A stretch of DNA of 6,081 bases. It comes from Acidobacteriota bacterium. GTDB taxonomy: Bacteria > Acidobacteriota > Vicinamibacteria > Vicinamibacterales > UBA8438. Below, piece by piece: positions 1 through 6,081 of this stretch. The DNA lies in NCBI GenBank assembly GCA_003533545.1, contig DQEK01000088.1, positions 1 through 6,081 on the forward strand, read 5' to 3'. The notes beneath the pieces are model-generated. The model was not told where the DNA came from. It did no database searches and worked only from the letters and a program-made list of their open reading frames with translations. Made by a program: the position numbers and the translations under genes. Positions within the stretch are counted from its first letter, which is position 1, and each line of letters opens with the position of its first letter.

Positions 1-20
1 TTCCCCCGCTTACCCCCGCA

Positions 21-49
21 TTGAACCCCCTGCCCGCCAGCGGTAGGAT
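21..49 (+). promoter_or_regulatory. candidate sigma70-type promoter of the PQQ dehydrogenase gene
   Basis: TTGAAC at 21-26 and TAGGAT at 44-49 are separated by exactly 17 bases. Each hexamer matches four of the six consensus positions of a sigma70-type -35 and -10. Transcription would start near 56, leaving a leader of about 28 bases before the ATG at 84. The spacing is ideal but the hexamers are only moderate, and a match of this quality can occur by chance. The upstream border of the window prevents a check for further promoters. Confidence 0.35.
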
Positions 50-64
50 CGGCTGTAGGTCCTA
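44..64. repeat. small inverted/direct repeat overlapping the predicted -10
   Basis: TAGGA at 44-48 is answered by TCCTA at 60-64. Inside this, 56-64 reads TAGGTCCTA, a perfect palindrome around one central base. GTAGG also occurs twice in the same orientation, at 43-47 and 55-59. The cluster covers the candidate -10 and the likely transcription start, where a repressor operator could sit. The arms are only four or five bases long, so chance is a real alternative. Confidence 0.2.
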
Positions 65-70
65 TCACAC

Positions 71-77
71 AGAGGAG
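71..77 (+). promoter_or_regulatory. ribosome binding site deciding the ATG at 84
   Basis: AGAGGAG at 71-77 is a strong Shine-Dalgarno match, six bases before the ATG at 84. The open frame extends upstream to a TTG at 21. That start has no such site and would put 21 non-hydrophobic residues in front of the signal peptide, so 84 is the better start. Confidence 0.8.
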
Positions 78-83
78 CGTCGC

Positions 84-1826
84 ATGAAGCCGCTCGTTGC
101 CGTCGTCGCCGTGATCGCCATGCTCTCGCTGAGCCCGGCGACCGTCCTGGCTCAACCCGCCGTGCCAGGCTCCATCGTGCCGGTCACCGACGCAATACTG
201 CAGAACCCGTCCCCTGACGACTGGCTGATGTGGCGGCGAACGCTCGACGGATGGGGTTATAGCCCCCTCGACCAGATCAACCGAGACAACGTCGATCAGA
301 TCCGCATGATCTGGACGCGGGCGCTTTCCGATGGCATGCAGCAAGGCACCCCCATCGCGTACAACGGCGTGCTTTACATGCCAAACCCACGGGACGTGAT
401 TCAGGCCATTGACGCGGTCACTGGCGACCTCATCTGGGAGCATCGGCGCGAAGTACCCGAAGGTGGCGGCCGGGGACTCGCGTCGAACAATCGCAACATC
501 GCCATCTACGACAATTTGATCATCGACACGAGCGTCGACGACCATGTCTTCGCGTTGAATGCGGCCACCGGCGAGATGGTGTGGGAGACCGAGATTCTCG
601 ACTACGAGACAGACCGCGCGCTACAGAGTTCCGGCCCCATCATCGCCAACGGCAAGGTCATCTCCGGTCGAAGCTGCAACACGACGAAGTCGTGTGTTAT
701 TACCGCCCACGATGCGCGCACCGGGGCCGAACTGTGGCGCCGGAGCACCATCCCACGCCCCGGTGAGCCCGGTGACGAGACTTGGGGCGGCGTCCCATAC
801 GAGGACCGGAAACATGTCGGCGCCTGGATGGTGCCCAGCTACGACCCCGAGCTGAATCTGATCTACATCGGCACCTCGGTGACTTCGCCGGCGCCCAAGT
901 TCATGCTGGGCGGTGTCGACCTCGCGCACCTCTATCACAACTCGACCCTGGCCTTGGACGCCGACACGGGCGAGATCCGGTGGTACTACCAGCACCTCAA
1001 CGACCACTGGGATCTCGATCACCCGTTCGAGCGGCTCCTGCTCGATACCGTTGTAGCGCCGGACCCGAACGCGGTTGAGTGGATCAACCCCCGGCTGCGC
1101 CCTGGTGAGGTTCGCAAGGTCATGACCGGTATTCCGGGCAAGACCGGCGTCGTCTATACGCTCGACCGGGAGACCGGCGAGTTTCTGTGGGCCACGCCGA
1201 CCGTGACGCAAAATGTGATCAGCAGCATCGACGGCGCCACCGGTGCGGTGACCGAGAATTCAGAGGTGGTCTTCAGTGCGCTCGGGCAGGAAGTGTTGTC
1301 CTGCCCATCATGGGCGGGTGGCAAGGACTGGGAGGCCGGCGCCTACAGCCCACTCACCAATACGATGTTCTTCCCGCTGCGTAGCACGTGCGCCCGGGTG
1401 CTCTCCACGATGGACGGTGGACTTGCCGTCTATCGTCTGGCGGCCCGGTTCCAGTTGGCGCCCGGCACTGAGCTACAGGGCAGCGTGCGCGCGATCTCCG
1501 CCGAGACCGGTGAGACCAGCTGGATCCATGAGCAGCGAGCGGGCACGACGTCGCTGGTGACGACCGGCGGCGGACTCGTGTTCGGCGGCGATGTCAACGG
1601 CCGATTTCGCGCCTTCGACCAGGTGACCGGCGAAGTCCTGTGGGAGATTAACCTCGGCTCCCCGGTGTCCGGTTTTCCGATCAGTTTTGCGGTAGACGGC
1701 CGTCAGTATGTGGTCGCCAGCACGGGCAATGCGGCGAACTCGGGCATCAACCTGCGTATGACACCAGAGCTGCAACCGAGCCGGGGCAACAACATCTTCG
1801 TGTTCGCCCTGCCGGACCGCGAGTAA
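84..1826 (+). CDS. secreted PQQ-dependent dehydrogenase (quinoprotein, non-haem)
   Basis: This 580-residue protein is a pyrroloquinoline-quinone dehydrogenase expected to oxidise an alcohol or related substrate in the periplasm and pass electrons to a cytochrome or quinone. Residues 1-23 form a Sec signal peptide, with likely cleavage at VLA|Q. Propeller-blade motifs of the A-x-D-x-x-T-G-x-x-x-W type recur at about 108-118, 157-167, 208-218, 290-300, 359-369, 470-480 and 510-520, as in the eight-bladed methanol/ethanol dehydrogenase fold. WDLD (309-312) lies where the family has its catalytic Asp (D310). D312 is in the position that marks lanthanide-type enzymes. R362 in LDRETG fits the family's active-site Arg, and W234 the Trp that stacks on PQQ. 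By eye, the classical metal ligands Glu and Asn appear replaced by N199 and V266. C198 and C204 may form a disulfide. There is no CxxCH, so no fused cytochrome domain. The substrate cannot be read from the sequence. No PQQ-synthesis or cytochrome gene is in the window. Confidence 0.92.
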   Translation: MKPLVAVVAVIAMLSLSPATVLAQPAVPGSIVPVTDAILQNPSPDDWLMWRRTLDGWGYSPLDQINRDNVDQIRMIWTRALSDGMQQGTPIAYNGVLYMPNPRDVIQAIDAVTGDLIWEHRREVPEGGGRGLASNNRNIAIYDNLIIDTSVDDHVFALNAATGEMVWETEILDYETDRALQSSGPIIANGKVISGRSCNTTKSCVITAHDARTGAELWRRSTIPRPGEPGDETWGGVPYEDRKHVGAWMVPSYDPELNLIYIGTSVTSPAPKFMLGGVDLAHLYHNSTLALDADTGEIRWYYQHLNDHWDLDHPFERLLLDTVVAPDPNAVEWINPRLRPGEVRKVMTGIPGKTGVVYTLDRETGEFLWATPTVTQNVISSIDGATGAVTENSEVVFSALGQEVLSCPSWAGGKDWEAGAYSPLTNTMFFPLRSTCARVLSTMDGGLAVYRLAARFQLAPGTELQGSVRAISAETGETSWIHEQRAGTTSLVTTGGGLVFGGDVNGRFRAFDQVTGEVLWEINLGSPVSGFPISFAVDGRQYVVASTGNAANSGINLRMTPELQPSRGNNIFVFALPDRE

Positions 1827-1828
1827 TC

Positions 1829-1854
1829 AGCCCCGCGCGCGCACGCAAGGGGCT
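1829..1854. terminator. possible hairpin between convergent genes
   Basis: AGCCCC at 1829-1834 pairs with GGGGCT at 1849-1854. The stem can extend through GCG/CGC (1835-1837 with 1844-1846) if two A residues bulge out. It begins just after the TAA at 1824-1826 and overlaps the reverse-strand stop (TAG, 1855-1853). Its position suits a shared bidirectional terminator. Neither side has a T tract, so intrinsic termination is doubtful. Confidence 0.3.
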
Positions 1855-3763
1855 AGGGCGTGTACCAGATCGGAGACGACCAGGCACGTTCCTGAATCGT
1901 GGCTGCCACGTCGAGGCGTGGCTCGACCCCAGCCCGCAACGCATCCCAAGTCGACCAGCGGCAGGTGGGGTTCTCCAGCACCCGCAGATAGTAGAATGCG
2001 CGAGCGCTCGGATCGAAATCCGGGTCCGACCAGATGGTCTTGAGCTCGGCCGCGCCCACGCCGTTACTGATGGCGCACGTATCGAGATCGACGCTGGCGC
2101 CGTTGTCGGGACACCGGTGGGTCTCGGCATCAACTGTCAGACCGTCCGAGCAGGCGACATCGTAGACCATCTCCTGGGTGGCACCCTCCTCGACCCAGCC
2201 CTTGACGACCTGCACCCGTTGCAACGGTGCGGCCAGCGGGTCGCGCGTCGCCCAGACGACAAAACTCGGTGCCGTCTCGCCAGTCGGCAACAGGTCCCCA
2301 CCCATCGGCACCCCGCGCTCGTAGGCCTGCGAGACCAGAGAGGCATCGTCGACATCGAGCCCTTCGATACCGACACCGCCAAAGAACCGAACACGAATCC
2401 GTGAGCCGGAGGTGGCGAACGTCTCCTTGCGACGCATGGCGTCGAACAAGCTTTCCCGTGTGTTCTCCTCCGCCCATACTCCGGCCAACCCCGATCCGCC
2501 GTTGGTAATCGCCGATGTCGTCCCGTAGGCGCGCCCGCTGCCATCGTCAATCGTTGGGGCGTCCCCCCCCGACGCGACCGGCACCGACCCCCGCCGCACG
2601 CCGTCAGCCTGCTGCAGGCCAGACGGTCCTGTATAGTTTTCTTCGCTGAAGATTCCGGCGGCCACGTGGGTATCGCTCGACCCGATAAAACCGAGCTTGT
2701 AGGGATTGGCCACGCCGCCTTCTTCGATCTCGAGTCCACGGCGAAGCCCGTCACGCATGTAGCTGCCTGGCGGCTCGCTCAAAATCTGGGTCGACACGCG
2801 GTAGGGCATGATTTCGAAGTCGGCCCATTCATCGTTTGGCGACAAGGCGGGATGTGTCTCGGAGGTGCCCTTCGCCTGCGTCATCTCGGCGATCGGCTCG
2901 TTGCGCGCACGCCGGGCCGTGTAGTCGTCGTCAATCGCGCCACCCTCAAAGTATTCCCGTTCGAACATGCGACCGCCGGATCCATTCATGTTGTGGGGAA
3001 TCGCCAGCGCGTCCATGCCGGCCGCGCGCCACTCGTCCATCTTTGACCACAGGTCTTCGGGGTTGAATGAATCGAGCCGAGAGAACGGCGCGTCCGGGCC
3101 GCGGTTACCGCGGAACACGACGTTGCGGTGCAGGTTGGCGTAGACGCCGCCGGAGCCCGCCGATGTGTATTCGTACCCGATGAACGCCGTGAAGGTTCCG
3201 GGGACGTTGTGACGATTCGCGGCGGCGATGGTCTCGCTCCACGCGGACCGCACGACGTCCATGTTCAGATGCTCGCGTATGCTCGGGTCGGCATCGCTCA
3301 TGAAGCGGACATACGGTTGCATCGCAGCGAAGATACCCTGCCGCTCCGCGACCGTCTCGGCCGCGCGCACCGTCTCGGCGACCGGATGGTCATAGGCGGG
3401 CGAGTCCGGGTCGGTCATGGCCGGCAACATGCCGAGATAGTTGGCATGGTCGGCAACCATCTGGAAGTCTAGCGGGCGATCGAGTTGGAGCTCAAAGCCG
3501 GCCGGGTGCGCGATGGCGTTGCCTTTCGCGAATTCGTATGCCGCGTCGGGGTCTGCACGAGTTCCGAACGCGAACGCGTCATAGGAATTGCGGGTGTGCA
3601 CATGGAGGTCCCCGAAAAACGCGTTTCGCTCTGACGGCGAGGCGATCGGCGCCACCGCGGTTCTGTCCGTTGATGCGTCCCCAGACGTCGCGTCGTCAGA
3701 CACGGTCCCTGAGCACGCTGTCAGCAGACAACTACTCGCCAGAAACGCTGTGCCTGGTCGCAT
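1853..3763 (-). CDS. DUF3604 family lipoprotein, probable PHP-like metallohydrolase
   Basis: The 636-residue product belongs to the DUF3604 family, whose members carry motifs like those of PHP/amidohydrolase-type metal enzymes. The reaction is unknown to me. Residues 1-17 are a lipoprotein signal with lipobox L-T-A-C (C17). Ser at +2 favours the outer membrane. A low-complexity linker runs to about 45. Candidate metal ligands follow in order: GDLHVHT (51-57; H54, H56), ADH (104-106), GYEYTS (196-201; E198), PHN (256-258; H257) and SSDTH (362-366; D364, H366). The C-terminal part holds four cysteines (538, 551, 563, 601), suited to disulfides outside the cytoplasm, and ends with the family-like [11 protein letters not shown]. 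The ATG at 3763 is chosen because GGAGG lies five bases upstream and the lipobox follows directly. The frame stays open to 4117, but that part overlaps the permease gene and looks like an out-of-frame shadow. It is the last gene of the probable operon. Confidence 0.88.
   Translation of the reverse strand: MRPGTAFLASSCLLTACSGTVSDDATSGDASTDRTAVAPIASPSERNAFFGDLHVHTRNSYDAFAFGTRADPDAAYEFAKGNAIAHPAGFELQLDRPLDFQMVADHANYLGMLPAMTDPDSPAYDHPVAETVRAAETVAERQGIFAAMQPYVRFMSDADPSIREHLNMDVVRSAWSETIAAANRHNVPGTFTAFIGYEYTSAGSGGVYANLHRNVVFRGNRGPDAPFSRLDSFNPEDLWSKMDEWRAAGMDALAIPHNMNGSGGRMFEREYFEGGAIDDDYTARRARNEPIAEMTQAKGTSETHPALSPNDEWADFEIMPYRVSTQILSEPPGSYMRDGLRRGLEIEEGGVANPYKLGFIGSSDTHVAAGIFSEENYTGPSGLQQADGVRRGSVPVASGGDAPTIDDGSGRAYGTTSAITNGGSGLAGVWAEENTRESLFDAMRRKETFATSGSRIRVRFFGGVGIEGLDVDDASLVSQAYERGVPMGGDLLPTGETAPSFVVWATRDPLAAPLQRVQVVKGWVEEGATQEMVYDVACSDGLTVDAETHRCPDNGASVDLDTCAISNGVGAAELKTIWSDPDFDPSARAFYYLRVLENPTCRWSTWDALRAGVEPRLDVAATIQERAWSSPIWYTP
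2563..2570 (-). repeat. G8 homopolymer inside the DUF3604 coding region
   Basis: Eight consecutive C on the + strand read as eight G in the coding strand, spanning Ser398-Gly399-Gly400-Asp401. The reading frame is intact across the tract, and DUF3604-like sequence continues on both sides. It is the longest homopolymer I noticed in the window. Such tracts can slip during replication and are also common sites of sequencing error. Confidence 0.75.
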
Positions 3764-3836
3764 GCATGCCTCCCTCTCGCCTCGACAATATACTACGTGG
3801 TCAGCAGCCCATGGCCTCGATGCGGCATGACGCGGG
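3764..3836 (-). promoter_or_regulatory. spacer before the DUF3604 gene, with RBS and weak -10
   Basis: This 73-base gap lies between the permease stop and the DUF3604 start. It contains GGAGG (minus strand, 3773-3769) five bases before the ATG. A TATATT hexamer (3792-3787) could be a -10 for an internal promoter, but I find no convincing -35 at 16-18 bases. Read-through from the upstream genes is the simpler explanation. No terminator-like hairpin is apparent. Confidence 0.35.
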
Positions 3837-4883
3837 CTACCACCCGGTCGGCACGATGGACACGACGCGGTCGATGAACCAGTAGGCCGATACGACCCCC
3901 ATGACGTAGATCGGCAATTGCACGGCGGCGGCCGGCAACGGCAATGGACTGACCCGGAAGAGCCGCACGATCGCGAGCAGGACACCGACGACCAGGAGCT
4001 GGCCGATCTCGACCCCGGCATTGAACAGGAAGAGCGCCATGGCCCTCGCCTGCTCCGGCAGACCGATTTCAGACAGCGCACCGGCGAACCCGAACCCGTG
4101 CAGAAGACCGAAACCAAAAGCGATCGCCCAGGGCCAGCGCCGCATCAGCGATGGCTCAGTCTCAGCGTCCTGGATCAGCTCGACCGCTAGGAACAAGATA
4201 CTTAGCGCGATCACCGCCTCTACTGGTCGCTGCGATAACGTCAGGACTCCCAACGTCGACAACGCGAGGGTGATGCTGTGCGCCACGGTGAAGGCGGTCA
4301 CCACCTGCACCAGTTGCCTCGGTTTGCGGACGAAGAAGGTCAGGCCTACGACAAACAGAATGTGGTCAAAACCGAAGAGCAGATGCTCCACGCCGAGCCG
4401 GAGGTAGGTGGGAACCCCCAGGCCACCAGCGGTCTCCTCACTTAGTCGCACCCGTGGAGCATCCGGTCGCAAGAGGTGATCGACCGCCGTCCCGTCCTGC
4501 CACCGCACCCGAAGCAGCACGTCGGTCAGGGTACGTGGGAGCCCCTCGATCTCCACTGTTATGCCCTGCATGCCGCCGTCGGTGCAGGTCATCACCCATC
4601 GCTCGAGCAAGGCGGTCTCGGTGACCTCCGGCACGGCGCGGTCGGTCGGCGTGCACCGGTTCGAAAATTTCGGGGTCAGCGGCAGACGCATCGCAAGCTC
4701 GGGGTCACCACTCGGCAAGAGCGGCTGCTTCCACCGCACCTCGACACGCCCTGACGGCACCTCCGACAGCTCGAGATAGGCGGGTCTGACCTCGTGGGCC
4801 AGGAGGACGGGTGGACTGAGGGCCACCAGGCAGACGAGGATGGCCCCGAGAGAAGCGTATCGGTGTGTCACATGTCTCGGCAT
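3837..4883 (-). CDS. HupE/UreJ-type membrane protein, probable metal permease
   Basis: The 348-residue protein matches the HupE/UreJ family of nickel/cobalt-type permeases, in the longer form with an exported N-terminal domain. Residues 1-29 form a signal peptide (LLA|HEVRP), so the mature protein would begin with His. An extracytoplasmic domain spans about 30-155 and holds two cysteines (C77, C100) that could pair. About six membrane segments follow between 165 and 345. The family's H-x5-D-H signature is intact (H167, D173, H174). AHS (H202), LHGFGFAG (261-268; H262) and FNAGVEIGQ (287-295) are also present in or next to membrane segments. Metal transport is a family inference and neither the metal nor the direction is known. 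No hydrogenase or urease gene is nearby, so a role in those pathways is unsupported. It starts 20 bases after the isomerase gene. No good Shine-Dalgarno precedes the ATG, which suggests coupled translation; a GTG four codons downstream is an alternative start. Confidence 0.85.
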   Translation of the reverse strand: MPRHVTHRYASLGAILVCLVALSPPVLLAHEVRPAYLELSEVPSGRVEVRWKQPLLPSGDPELAMRLPLTPKFSNRCTPTDRAVPEVTETALLERWVMTCTDGGMQGITVEIEGLPRTLTDVLLRVRWQDGTAVDHLLRPDAPRVRLSEETAGGLGVPTYLRLGVEHLLFGFDHILFVVGLTFFVRKPRQLVQVVTAFTVAHSITLALSTLGVLTLSQRPVEAVIALSILFLAVELIQDAETEPSLMRRWPWAIAFGFGLLHGFGFAGALSEIGLPEQARAMALFLFNAGVEIGQLLVVGVLLAIVRLFRVSPLPLPAAAVQLPIYVMGVVSAYWFIDRVVSIVPTGW

Positions 4884-4903
4884 GTCAAGACACAGCAGCC
4901 AGC

Positions 4904-5761
4904 CTACGGCTGCTCAGGCGGTTGTTCGACCGCTGGCTCCGCTGGCAACCGCAATTCGTATCGCGCCCGGACCTCCGCGAAGGCCGCGTCGTTCTGCCCG
5001 CGTCGGCGGTCCGCAACCAGATCCTCCACGACCCGGTGGCGGACCTCGTCGAGTGAGGGCTCCCGGGGCGTCGTTCGGCTCACGATCCGAACCAGGTGGG
5101 TGCCGTACGCCGATGGGATTGGCCCCTGCCACCCGATGGTGCCCAACGTCGGGAGCGCTTCCGTGAACTGCCGTCCGAACAGGTCGGCAATCTCCTGATC
5201 GGTCCGCCCAGCATATTCCCGCCGCAGCATGAAGGGGTCACCCAGTTGCCGCCAGCGATCATCCGTGGTCGTGCTCAGCGCGCGGAGCAAGACCCGTGCG
5301 TCACCCACCGGGTCAGGTCGTCGCTCATCGCTCAGAAACACGTGAGTGAACGTGGTCCGAATCGGCTCACGATACCGGGCGGCGTGCATCACGTGGTACG
5401 CCTCCACCTCATCCTCTGTCGGCGACTCCATGGCGCCGACGTCTTCCAGTAGGAAGGTCATTTTCTGAGCCAGCCGTCGGCGCACGATGGTGTCGTCGCG
5501 ATCGAGTCCAAGACGGAGCGCCTCACGGTACAGAATTTCCTCTTTTGCCGCGTCCTCCACCAGCCCCCGCAACTCATCCGCGGCGGGTGGCCGTCCCCAC
5601 TGCGCCGTCCAGCGCTCGCGGATACCCTGGAGCTGCGATGCGGTCACCTCGATGGTTCGGCTCGGGGTGTCTTCGGGATCCCGCCATCGCTCGAGCGCGA
5701 AGACACCGCCCCCAAGCAGGAGAAAAATCACAAGCGGTCTGAGACTTCGGAACAGGGTCAT
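4904..5761 (-). CDS. membrane-anchored PpiC/parvulin-like peptidyl-prolyl isomerase
   Basis: The 285-residue protein resembles the anchored parvulin-type isomerases that help exported proteins fold. Residues 9-23 form one hydrophobic segment after a short basic N-terminus (uncleaved anchor), so the rest should lie in the periplasm. About 35-130 is helical and charged, like the SurA/PpiC-type N-terminal chaperone region. The parvulin-like part is about 132-230: TFTHVFLS carries H140, and TIGWQGPIP followed by YGTHLVRIV (H222) matches the family's G-W and closing G-x-H motifs. Between these the domain is divergent and lacks the usual long GG-x-LG-W stretch, so the protein may be a chaperone with weak catalysis. 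The tail is rich in Pro and Glu. The ATG at 5761 is chosen because the hydrophobic anchor follows it. The TTG at 5863 would add 34 unlikely residues. Shine-Dalgarno support is weak. It is the first gene of the probable operon. Confidence 0.8.
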   Translation of the reverse strand: MTLFRSLRPLVIFLLLGGGVFALERWRDPEDTPSRTIEVTASQLQGIRERWTAQWGRPPAADELRGLVEDAAKEEILYREALRLGLDRDDTIVRRRLAQKMTFLLEDVGAMESPTEDEVEAYHVMHAARYREPIRTTFTHVFLSDERRPDPVGDARVLLRALSTTTDDRWRQLGDPFMLRREYAGRTDQEIADLFGRQFTEALPTLGTIGWQGPIPSAYGTHLVRIVSRTTPREPSLDEVRHRVVEDLVADRRRGQNDAAFAEVRARYELRLPAEPAVEQPPEQP

Positions 5762-5792
5762 CGGAGGCCGGGGCCGGTCACGGAACGATCCG

Positions 5793-5801
5793 ATTATGCC
5801 A
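5793..5801 (-). promoter_or_regulatory. candidate extended -10 promoter of the - strand operon
   Basis: The minus strand reads TGGCATAAT at 5801-5793: a TGn extension followed by CATAAT, which matches the -10 consensus at five of six positions. The expected transcription start near 5786 leaves a leader of about 25 bases before the ATG at 5761. No -35 hexamer is visible at normal spacing, which is acceptable for extended -10 promoters. A small imperfect palindrome, GGTC-N5-GACC (5823-5835), lies just upstream and could be a regulator site, with low certainty. Confidence 0.4.
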
Positions 5802-6021
5802 CCAGTACGTCTCGCGCGGTCCGGTCTAGGTGACCCGCCGTACCACCTCTCCTCGCGTGGCAAAAGGAGAGCAATCCCCTAGGGCGCGCCACAAACCGGG
5901 CTGCCGTTCCTATAGGTCGTGAACCAGGCTAATGCGTCAGTCCCTGGATTTTGGGAAGACCAATCGATTTTTGTCTCAGCGGCGGCTGCGCCTTCGAATT
6001 CCGCGTGGCTCGTACAAGCGG

Positions 6022-6049
6022 TGCGACTATATCACTCAGGTCAGTCGCA
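6022..6049. repeat. 7-bp perfect inverted repeat near the window edge
   Basis: TGCGACT at 6022-6028 pairs with AGTCGCA at 6043-6049, leaving a 14-base loop that contains ATATCACTCAGG. There is no T tract on either side, so it is not a typical intrinsic terminator. It could be a regulator-binding palindrome for a gene beyond the edge, or chance. Confidence 0.35.
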
Positions 6050-6081
6050 ATGGGAGGTCCCGAAGCCGCGTTCCGGTCAGG

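Larger units (their letters stand above)
5762..6081. other. 320-base flank with no supportable gene
   Basis: This stretch lies upstream of the isomerase gene and runs to the window edge. It appears less G+C-rich than the genes in its outer half. Several frames are open to the edge: + strand from GTG 5919 (begins MNQANASVPG) and from ATG 5932 (begins MRQSLDFGK), and - strand from the edge to a TAG at 5930-5928 (ends KIQGLTH). They overlap, none has a convincing ribosome site, and none is a family I recognise. It also contains the short palindromes CCCTAGGG (5877-5884), GGCGCGCC (5883-5890) and CCTATAGG (5909-5916). Confidence 0.5.

Noticed and set aside
1..20. Direct repeat of CCCCCGC at 3-9 and 13-19
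   Set aside because: Two short copies of a C-rich word at the window edge are not enough to support a functional repeat.
621..1211. Long open frame on the - strand inside the PQQ dehydrogenase gene
   Set aside because: It is antisense to a gene with clear family motifs throughout. Long antisense frames are common in G+C-rich DNA, and its translation shows no recognisable motif.
2666..3046. Open frames on the + strand opposite the DUF3604 gene
   Set aside because: They lie antisense to well-supported coding sequence and look like G+C-driven shadows without domain motifs.
3764..4117. Upstream extension of the DUF3604 frame by 118 codons
   Set aside because: It overlaps the C-terminal coding part of the permease gene in another frame, its translation looks like arginine- and serine-rich shadow sequence, and the ATG at 3763 has a ribosome site followed at once by a lipobox.
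5846..5853. Strong Shine-Dalgarno-like AGGAGAGG on the - strand
   Set aside because: No ATG follows at a usable distance. The nearest GTG opens a frame of only six codons, ending in TAG.
5762..5863. TTG start at 5863 for the isomerase gene
   Set aside because: It would add 34 charged residues before the membrane anchor. The region also contains the best promoter candidate, and the anchor begins naturally after the ATG at 5761.
5985..6005. TTCGAATTCC resembling a tRNA T-loop
   Set aside because: No matching acceptor, anticodon or D-arm pairing could be found around it on either strand.

Overview
The window is G+C-rich and contains four complete genes: one on the + strand, facing a three-gene run on the - strand. 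All four products carry export or membrane signals: a Sec signal peptide, a lipobox, a signal peptide followed by several membrane segments, and an N-terminal membrane anchor. An outer-membrane-type lipoprotein together with a periplasmic quinoprotein points to a Gram-negative bacterium. A proteobacterium or an acidobacterium-like lineage would fit, but the sequence alone does not settle the taxon. I see no rRNA, tRNA, CRISPR array, insertion sequence or integrase.

Layout. Positions 1-83 form a short leader with a candidate sigma70-type promoter and a clear ribosome binding site. Positions 84-1826 (+) encode a secreted PQQ-dependent dehydrogenase (quinoprotein, eight-bladed propeller type, no haem domain). 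Only 26 bases separate its stop from the end of the convergent - strand set. Read in the direction of transcription, that set is: a membrane-anchored PpiC/parvulin-like peptidyl-prolyl isomerase (5761-4904), a HupE/UreJ-type metal-permease-like membrane protein (4883-3837), and a DUF3604 lipoprotein with PHP-like metal-binding motifs (3763-1853). The gaps are 20 and 73 bases, so the three genes are probably co-transcribed, perhaps from an extended -10 promoter near 5793-5801. Positions 5762-6081 hold no gene I can support.

How the genes may work together (inference). The - strand set looks like a cell-envelope module: a folding helper, a probable divalent-metal transporter and an exported probable metalloenzyme. 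The DUF3604 protein would be the effector, with the other two helping it fold or acquire metal. The PQQ dehydrogenase is also a periplasmic metalloenzyme, but it is transcribed separately and has no cytochrome or PQQ-synthesis partner here. Its own notable feature is an Asp-Leu-Asp motif at the predicted active site. This resembles the Asp-x-Asp signature of lanthanide-dependent alcohol dehydrogenases, although two other classical metal ligands appear to be replaced.
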